64,000 bases of DNA from Selaginella moellendorffii. Taxonomy: Eukaryota; Streptophyta; Lycopodiopsida; Selaginellales; Selaginellaceae. Made by a program: the position numbers and the translations under genes. Each line of letters starts with the position of its first letter. The first letter of the stretch is position 1. The stretch lies in assembly GCF_000143415.4 (NCBI RefSeq), contig NW_003314302.1, positions 1,467,208-1,531,207 on the forward strand. The letters run 5' to 3'. This document shows, piece after piece, positions 57,790 to 64,000 of the stretch. The notes under the pieces are model-generated. The model made no database searches. It saw nothing but the letters and a program-made list of their open reading frames with translations, and was not told the origin of the DNA.

Positions 57790-60312
57790 TTGTTTCGTTT
57801 CAGCCAAAGTTTCAGCGACGTTGGATCCTTGCTGAGAGCACTGAAGGAATGCACTAGAACAGGAGATATTGAAGCTGGGAGACAGCATCATGAAGATGCT
57901 GCAAAACGTGGATTCAGTTCAAACATTTTCGTGGCAACCACCTTGGTAGATATGTATGCCAAATGCGGGAGCATGCCGGATGCTCAGAAAGTCTTCGACC
58001 TCATGCCCGTCCGCGATGCTGTACCTTGGAACGCATTGATTCTCGGATACTTCGAGAACGGGGATAGTGCGCTGGCTCTGCGAAGCTTTTCGGCCATGCA
58101 ACGCAGCTCGAATGCCGCCCCGAACGCTAGAACTTTCACAGCTGCTCTGATGGCCTGCACCAAGCTCGCTGCAAGCGACGTGAGAAGCCGGGTCGATGGC
58201 AAACTCGTAAGCCTCAAGTATCTGGAAACAGGAAAGATTATACACTCTCAGGCCGTAGCAGTAGGGGTGGACTCACAACTTTACTTGGCAAGCACGCTGG
58301 TGGATATGTACGCCAAGTGTGGTAGCATGGACGACTCGCGGAAAGTTTTCGAAAGGATGCCGGTTCACAACGTCGTTTCCTGGACTTCACTGGTTCTCGG
58401 CTACGCAGAGAATGACGAGCCCGGCGTGGCTTTGGGACTCTTCTTTCGGATGCTCTCCTTGGGATATGAACCAGATGCTCGAGCCTTCGTGGCTGCATTG
58501 ACGGCTTGTGCGAGTCTGGCAGAGAAAGAGCAAGGCATGGAAACGGATGGCAGGCTTTTGAAACTTGAAAGTCTCCAAAGAGGGATGGAGCTGCATTCTC
58601 TGGCTGTGAAGCTCAGCTGTTGGGAAAACATCTTCGTAGCAAGCACGCTGGTGTCAGTCTACGCCAACTGCGGGAGCCTGGCGGATGCTCGCATGGTTTT
58701 TGACCGTGTGCCTCGTCACGATGCGGTTCTAAGGACTGCAATGGTTCTCGGGTATGTAGAGAATGACGAAAACAAGCTTGCTATTGACCTGTTCTCGTGC
58801 ATGCAGACAGGCAAACGGTCGTCGAATCCCGGGCTCTTCACGGCTGCACTTACGGCCTGTGCAAATCTGGCAACAGCTGAAGCTGGGAAACAAGTCTCCG
58901 AGAGGCCTGTAAAACTCAGCTGCTTGGAAAGTGTGATGTCTATCCACTCACAATCTGCAACAAGTGGATACGACTCGGAAATCTTCTTGGCAAACACACT
59001 GATCGATACTTACTCGAAGTGTGGGAGCATGGTGGATGCCCGTCGCGTTTTTGACAGCATGGTACGTTATGACATTGTGTCCTGGACGGCGCTCATACTT
59101 GGTTATGCAGACAATGGCGAGGAGTTCCTGGCATTGGAAAACTTTTCGTGCTTAAGTTCTTCCGGCTGCTTTCCAGATGCTCGGGCGTTTGTTGCTGTTC
59201 TCGGGGCATGTGGAAGTGTTGTAGCATTGGAAACAGGGAGGAGGATCCAGGCGGATATCTACAGGCGAGGACTAGAAAGTTACGACGCTGTTGCGAATGC
59301 TTTGGTGGATTTTTATGGTAAGTGTGGCTCCCTATTGCTTGCGGAGCATCTGTTTGACACCACAGCAAGTTCTGACAAGGATTGCGTGCAGTGGAATGCT
59401 TTGCTGGTTGGATATGGCTACCAAGGAAATGCAGGCCGAGTGTTCGATTTGTTTGAGATAATGCAACGTGAAGGCGTGCCAGCAAATGGAATCACTTTTC
59501 TTTCCCTCTTAAACGCATGCAGTCACGCTGGTTTAGTAGACAAGGCCAAGTCTATCTTCGAGGAGATGCTGCCAAGATACGGCGTAAGTCCAAATTCTCA
59601 GCACTATACGTGCCTGATTGATCTTCTGGGACGATCTAACCATCTAGATTGTGCAGTGGAGACTTTGAAGATAATGCCATTTGAAGCAGATGCTGTTACG
59701 TGGACGGCTATTCTTGCTGCGAGCAAGAAGTGGAAGAATATTCAGCTCGGAAGGCTGGCTTTTGAAACGCTGCTGACATTCGATGCAAGTGATGGTGCTG
59801 CTTATGCACTGATGGGAAATCTTTACGGGAGTTTAGGAAGGTGGGAGGATAAAAAGGGGGTTCTAGCCAGAATGAGAGAATCAGGAGCTTGGAAAGAAGC
59901 AGGACAGAGTTGGTGGAATGACAGGGATGGTAAAGTTCACAGGTTCATGGCTCACGAGAGCTCACATCCGCAAATTAAAGAGATCAACGCAAAGCTGAAG
60001 AAGCTGCTAGGAGAGATGAAGGAACACGGTTATGTTACTGACGCCGGGAGTGCTGCACACAAGTTCTCGACCGATGAAAAGATGGAGAGCTCACTGTGTG
60101 GACACAGCGAGAGGCTCGCTATCGGCTGTGCTTTGATCAATTCGCCCCCAGGCAGTCCTATCCGGATCGGCAAAAACTTAAGAGTCTGTGACGACTGTCA
60201 CAATGCCACTGCAATTATCTCAAGGATCGAGAAGAGGACGATCATTTGTAGAGACGGGGGGCGTTTCCACACGTTCGAGGATGGCAAGTGTTCCTGCGGT
60301 AACTTTTGGTGA
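57790..60312 (+). CDS. DYW-class PPR protein, likely organelle C-to-U RNA editing factor
   Basis: An open frame of 840 codons. Repeats have LVDMYAKCGSMPDAQKVFD and VPWNALILGYFENG type motifs; later LLNACSHAGLVDKAKSIFEE, CLIDLLGRSNHLD and an E motif (AYALMGNLYGSLGRWED). The DYW deaminase domain carries HSE (about residues 772-774) and CDDCH (C800, C803) as zinc and catalytic residues, and ends NFW instead of DYW. The 5' end is unsettled: the frame opens with TTG and its first ATG lies only at codon 55. A short exon from ATG 57694 would need a splice that I cannot place in frame. The protein binds organelle transcripts and deaminates a specific C. Confidence 0.88.
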   Translation: MFRFSQSFSDVGSLLRALKECTRTGDIEAGRQHHEDAAKRGFSSNIFVATTLVDMYAKCGSMPDAQKVFDLMPVRDAVPWNALILGYFENGDSALALRSFSAMQRSSNAAPNARTFTAALMACTKLAASDVRSRVDGKLVSLKYLETGKIIHSQAVAVGVDSQLYLASTLVDMYAKCGSMDDSRKVFERMPVHNVVSWTSLVLGYAENDEPGVALGLFFRMLSLGYEPDARAFVAALTACASLAEKEQGMETDGRLLKLESLQRGMELHSLAVKLSCWENIFVASTLVSVYANCGSLADARMVFDRVPRHDAVLRTAMVLGYVENDENKLAIDLFSCMQTGKRSSNPGLFTAALTACANLATAEAGKQVSERPVKLSCLESVMSIHSQSATSGYDSEIFLANTLIDTYSKCGSMVDARRVFDSMVRYDIVSWTALILGYADNGEEFLALENFSCLSSSGCFPDARAFVAVLGACGSVVALETGRRIQADIYRRGLESYDAVANALVDFYGKCGSLLLAEHLFDTTASSDKDCVQWNALLVGYGYQGNAGRVFDLFEIMQREGVPANGITFLSLLNACSHAGLVDKAKSIFEEMLPRYGVSPNSQHYTCLIDLLGRSNHLDCAVETLKIMPFEADAVTWTAILAASKKWKNIQLGRLAFETLLTFDASDGAAYALMGNLYGSLGRWEDKKGVLARMRESGAWKEAGQSWWNDRDGKVHRFMAHESSHPQIKEINAKLKKLLGEMKEHGYVTDAGSAAHKFSTDEKMESSLCGHSERLAIGCALINSPPGSPIRIGKNLRVCDDCHNATAIISRIEKRTIICRDGGRFHTFEDGKCSCGNFW

Positions 60313-60318
60313 TTCCAA

Positions 60319-61800
60319 CTAGTTTTCAGCAGAAAAGGACACCGTTATAGATGTTCGATATGAGGACGTATGCAGCAGCATTTTCACCATCCAACTTGAG
60401 AAGGATTGGAAAGCGAGCTCGCCAACGGCTACGTTCTTCCATTTCCAACAGGCACTCAGGACCGTCATCCAAGTTGCTTGGTCGGCTCGCTCAGGGATCT
60501 TTCCGAGAAGCTCAATAACTTCATCTAAGCGGTCTGCACGACCAAGAAGATCGATCATGCAGCTGTAATGCTGTGCCTCCACAGGTGCTCCAAATTCGTT
60601 CATCTGGAAGAACATCTTTCCTTTGTTGACGAGGCCGGCGTGACTGCAAGCTGAGAGTACGATTCTTCCCAGCCTAAAAGTCGACTAATCTGCCGCTGGC
60701 TACCAATGCAGCAACGAGCATCTGGCGTGAACCTTCTGCGTCTAATGAGCTCAAGACCTTTTTGGTATTTGCCGCTATCGACGTATCCAAGCAGCAACCC
60801 AGTCCAGGAAGCCGCATTTGGAGGCTCGATGGTATCGAGAACTTTTCGAGATTCGTCCAGGCTTCCACACCTAGCATACATGTCCACCAGACTGTTGGCT
60901 ACGAAGGCCTCAGTGTGGCATCCGCTCGCAGAAAGCTGCGACATAAGTCCGAGCATTGGCGGAACCCATCCTCGAAAACAGCTGCAATGCGAGCTCCGCT
61001 TCTTCATTCTCTACGTAGCCGAGGATTAAAGAGTTCCAGAGAACAACGTCGTGAAAAGCCATGCTGTGGAAGATACGCGAGCATTGAGCAGGTTTCCGCA
61101 GTTTGTGAACATGTCAAGTACTCCAGTGGCCACGTACATGCTGCGGATGAGTCCCTGCTTGCCTGCTCTAGCGTGGAGCGGCATTCCTCTCTCCAGGGAC
61201 TTAAGTTTGACGCGCTCACACTTTGGGCCGATTCTTGGCGAGCCAAGCTGGAGCAAGCCAACGAAAGCGGGAGCATCCGGACAAGGAGCAAGAGCAGTCC
61301 AGGAGAGGAGATTATGGCTCTGTCCGATACTGGAACGCAGCCACTGCTCTGTGCCTGCAATTGGATTCGGGTTCCTATATCAAGGAGCAACTTCAAACTT
61401 GAAGAGGACGAAGTTTGCGGGGCCAGGCCATCAGCGCGGCGACGAAAGTTCGGGAGTCAGGAGACTGTTGCATCGACCAGAAGAGATCGACAGCGACATG
61501 GCTGTCACCATTCTGGACATATCCAACAAGCAGGGAGTTCCAAGAGACGATATCTTTGAAGTGGATGCTGTCAAAAACACTGCGAGCTTGGGACATGCTA
61601 CCGCACTTGGCATACATGCTCATTATGCTGCTGAGACCACTTTCGACGGCATGCAACTGGAGCTTACTGCCAGTTGCTATGTCTCTGGAGCTGCCGCACG
61701 CCAGCAAGCCGCTTTGCTCCCGCGTTTTGCATCCGATCGCAGAGTATCCTCGGCAACAAGGGTCCTGCGAGACGTACTTTGTGCAAAAGAAAAAATCCAA
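60319..61800 (-). pseudogene. PPR pseudogene, convergent with the DYW gene
   Basis: On the minus strand PPR pieces lie in several frames: IMSMYAKCGSMSQARSVFD with FKDIVSWNSLLVGYVQNGD (61800-61393), VLDMFTNCGNLLNAR (61256-61026), SLVDMYARCGSLDESRKVLD (61007-60600), and CMIDLLGRADRLDEVIELL with QATWMTVLSACWKWKN (60615-60319). Frame changes and stops separate them, and no DYW domain is present. The end is 6 bp from the stop of the convergent functional gene. Confidence 0.8.
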
Positions 61801-61909
61801 GACGTTCCCATCAGAAAACTAGGCGACTGCTTTCAGGTAAACTACCTGTCTTCAGTATTATTCACTGAAAAAAATTTAAAGTACAAACTGCTATAGGAAC
61901 TTTAAACTG

Positions 61910-63540
61910 CTAGAGGACCTTTACCAACAAAGGTGTAGCCATCTCACTCGAGAGTTTGAGAACTTCGGTGAGATCCACGGGATGGAGGGAGTCTGCCTGG
62001 AACTGGAACTCTTGCACCAGTCGAGCAGTCCAGAGGAGAACAGTCGCAAGGCCGAGAGCTCGTCCGGGACACACTCGCCGACCAGCTCCGAATGGAGCGA
62101 GACGTAAGTCGGTTCCTTTCACGTCGATGTCTTGCTCAAGGAATCTCTCCGGGTTGAATTTCTCAGGCTCGGACCAGACGGATGGATCGTGAGTGATGGA
62201 CCACATGTTTACCATGGCCGTGGTGCCTGCAGGGATGTGGTGCCCGGCCAAGCTTACGTCGTGAATTGCCAGTCTTGCCCAAGAGAGCAGGGGACCCGGA
62301 GGATGCATTCTAAGAGCCTCCTTCACCACAGCTTGGAGGTACACCATTTTGTTGAGGTCGGATTCGGCAACTCTAGATTTTCCAGCCAAGCTAATGATCT
62401 CATCTCTCAACTTGCTCTGGATTTCAGGATGGAGGACGAGCTCTGCGACAATCCACTCGGTGAGAAGGGCAACGGTGTCAGTGCCTCGGAAAATCATCTC
62501 CTGCGAAGCATTCAACATGTAAGCTGTGGAAACAAGAAACAAGAATAATGTCGGTTGCTTACCCAGAGAACTGCGATCATGTCGGCGTCTTCGAGCTTGT
62601 CCTCACCATCCAGCGAGAGCAGCACATCCACAAAGTCAGGCTCGGCAGCTTTGGTAACCTGTTGGCGATGCTCGTCAATGATCTTCTGCACAAAGCTCGT
62701 CACTCGGGGAACCAGCACAGCACAGCGTTGGAGGATGTTTTGCGGATCGACTGCCTTTAGAGCTGGCAAGTGATCGGCCCAGTTGAACGCACCGAGCAGC
62801 TCGAATCCTTCCCTCACCATCTCAGAGAGCCGAGCAGCATCCTCAGAGCCATCCTCGAACCTCCTGCCGAACACCGTCTGCATGATGTTGTTAAGCGAAG
62901 CTCGCTGGAGAAAGTCCCGGACTCGGACAAGGCCGTGGTTTTCCGCTGCAAAGGTACTCATCGCTTTGATCATCCTGCTCGTCTCCTCCTGACGAGATGG
63001 CTCGTGAGCAGCAATCTGGCGCGGAGAGAAGAGATAGTTGGAGGCGATCCTTCGCAAGTTACGCCAGTACTCTCCATAGGGAGCAAAGCCGATTGCTCGT
63101 CCAAAAAGGAGCTGCTGAGCCGACTGCTTGAGAGGCCTGTCCGCGAACTCGGAGCTGTTGAGCAGCTCTCGTGCCACTTCCGGCTTGCTGGTGATGATCA
63201 TCCTCGTGTTACCCAGGCTGAAGGCCATGAGCTCCTTCGCATGGTACTTCTCGGCAAGCTTGGCCAACTTTCGGTGAGCTTGGCCTCCCATCTCCGTGAG
63301 GACTCCAAGCACTGGCCATCCTCGGGGCCCCGGGATCGTCTGCTTCTTCCTCAGCGTCCTCCCCCATGCATTGCCACCGGGAACAAGCCAAGAAGCCAGG
63401 ATCGCCGAGACGGCAGCTACAACCAGCATGGCCAGAGCAGCAGCGACAACTCTCCATGCATGATCGTTGGCGTCGGCAGACAAATGCCGGGAACAAAAAG
63501 GCAGAGTGAGGATCCACCAATCAAATCCAGAAGACTCCAT
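61910..63540 (-). CDS. Cytochrome P450, CYP78A-like
   Basis: An ER-anchored monooxygenase of 522 residues in two exons, 63540-62563 and 62500-61910, with a 62-bp intron placed after AVLW as in CYP78A genes. The N-terminus has a hydrophobic anchor ([20 protein letters not shown]) and then the proline hinge [11 protein letters not shown]. The I-helix has FRGTDTVA, the K-helix EALR, the PERF block FNPERF, and the heme loop [14 protein letters not shown] with the Cys ligand. CYP78A proteins control organ size and growth in flowering plants (KLUH group); the physiological substrate is not settled. A TATA box lies about 75 bp upstream. No defect was seen. Confidence 0.92.
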
Positions 63541-63612
63541 GATCGCGATTGCGTTGAGGAGGACAGCCAGAGAAGAGCACGAGATGCTGCTCTTCGTTCG
63601 AGAGATGGTTCG

Positions 63613-63619
63613 TTTTATA
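63613..63619 (-). promoter_or_regulatory. TATA box of the CYP78A-like gene
   Basis: The complement reads TATAAAA, 73-79 bp before the ATG at 63540, a plausible core promoter distance with a short leader. Confidence 0.6.
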
Positions 63620-64000
63620 GTGGCAAGGAAGGAGTTATCCGGAAGTGCATGCTTGGAAATTATTGGCGTAGGAGCAGCATGCTCGAATTGGTAAGTGCCA
63701 ATTTCTAGTTCTGCTCTTCCATTTGGATTTTTCTCAAAAGTTTAACCTGTCACTACCTTTTGCAGACTTCCACCCGGTGAGTGGGAAGGAATGTCCAAGA
63801 TCTGTGGCACCCGCGCACATTGCTGCAGCAGTCTCTGTAGCGACTGGAGGGAGTTTCATTTTACATAGGCTGTGATCCAAAGGTACATCAAAGTTTGCTA
63901 TTGTAGTTATTGTCTATATAATATTGTAGATTTGTGCAACGTATATGAGCGAAGCTCTTCCTCCAGCAATCTAGTCCCTCATTGTTCGGCAGTGGAACCT
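63620..64000. other. Upstream flank, no gene seen
   Basis: Upstream of the P450 gene. It has no long frame and no recognisable motif, and probably contains its distal promoter. Confidence 0.4.

Noticed and set aside
61051-61896. A 281-codon plus-strand ORF
   Set aside because: It is antisense to the PPR pseudogene at 60319-61800 and shows no family motif.
62770-63708. A 312-codon plus-strand ORF over the P450 gene
   Set aside because: It is antisense to exon 1 of the P450, which has all expected P450 motifs in the other strand.

Overview
The window looks like nuclear DNA of a land plant, most probably a spikemoss (Selaginella type). That is an inference, from very short introns (about 50-100 bp), intronless pentatricopeptide (PPR) editing-factor genes with pseudogene relatives, and plant-specific families (CYP78A, RBP45/47, BCHC-type BEACH). 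No database search was run.

Layout. Positions 1-1425 hold the 3' part of a NUDT19-like NADH pyrophosphatase gene. Positions 2106-39800 are a nested block of LTR retrotransposons. Positions 39902-63540 are gene-dense: a large BEACH/WD40 gene (-), a PPR gene (-), an RBP45/47 RNA-binding gene (+), a possible small gene, a PPR pseudogene (+), a DYW-class PPR gene (+), a PPR pseudogene (-) and a CYP78A-like P450 gene (-).

The repeat block has at least five families, which I name A, B, D, E and F. F is the oldest: a decayed Ty3/gypsy element (24111-24961 and 37394-39780) whose reverse transcriptase was interrupted by D (24962-37393, + orientation, TSD TTTGG). D was in turn interrupted by E (28013-35299, - orientation, TSD GATAG), whose LTRs are nearly identical, so E is the youngest. 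Element A (5418-12760, -, TSD GATAT) is a chromodomain Ty3/gypsy element inserted in a D-family LTR. Element B (15588-23348, -, TSD CCTAT/CCCAT) is a second, more decayed chromovirus inserted in another D-family LTR.

A and B carry gag-pol; D and E do not. E shares its LTR ends, the 3' noncoding region, the PPT and the PBS-side leader with A. D shares its PPT, its LTR end and an internal segment with B. The simplest reading is two autonomous/non-autonomous pairs (A drives E, B drives D). All four families share a 45-75 bp LTR module (GGGTGAAAGCCCAAAGCG, a G-run, then TTCCAAAnGTATAGTA), which I find ten times.

Most intron boundaries are read by eye from GT/AG and frame continuity. Family boundaries inside the old AT-rich stretches are approximate.
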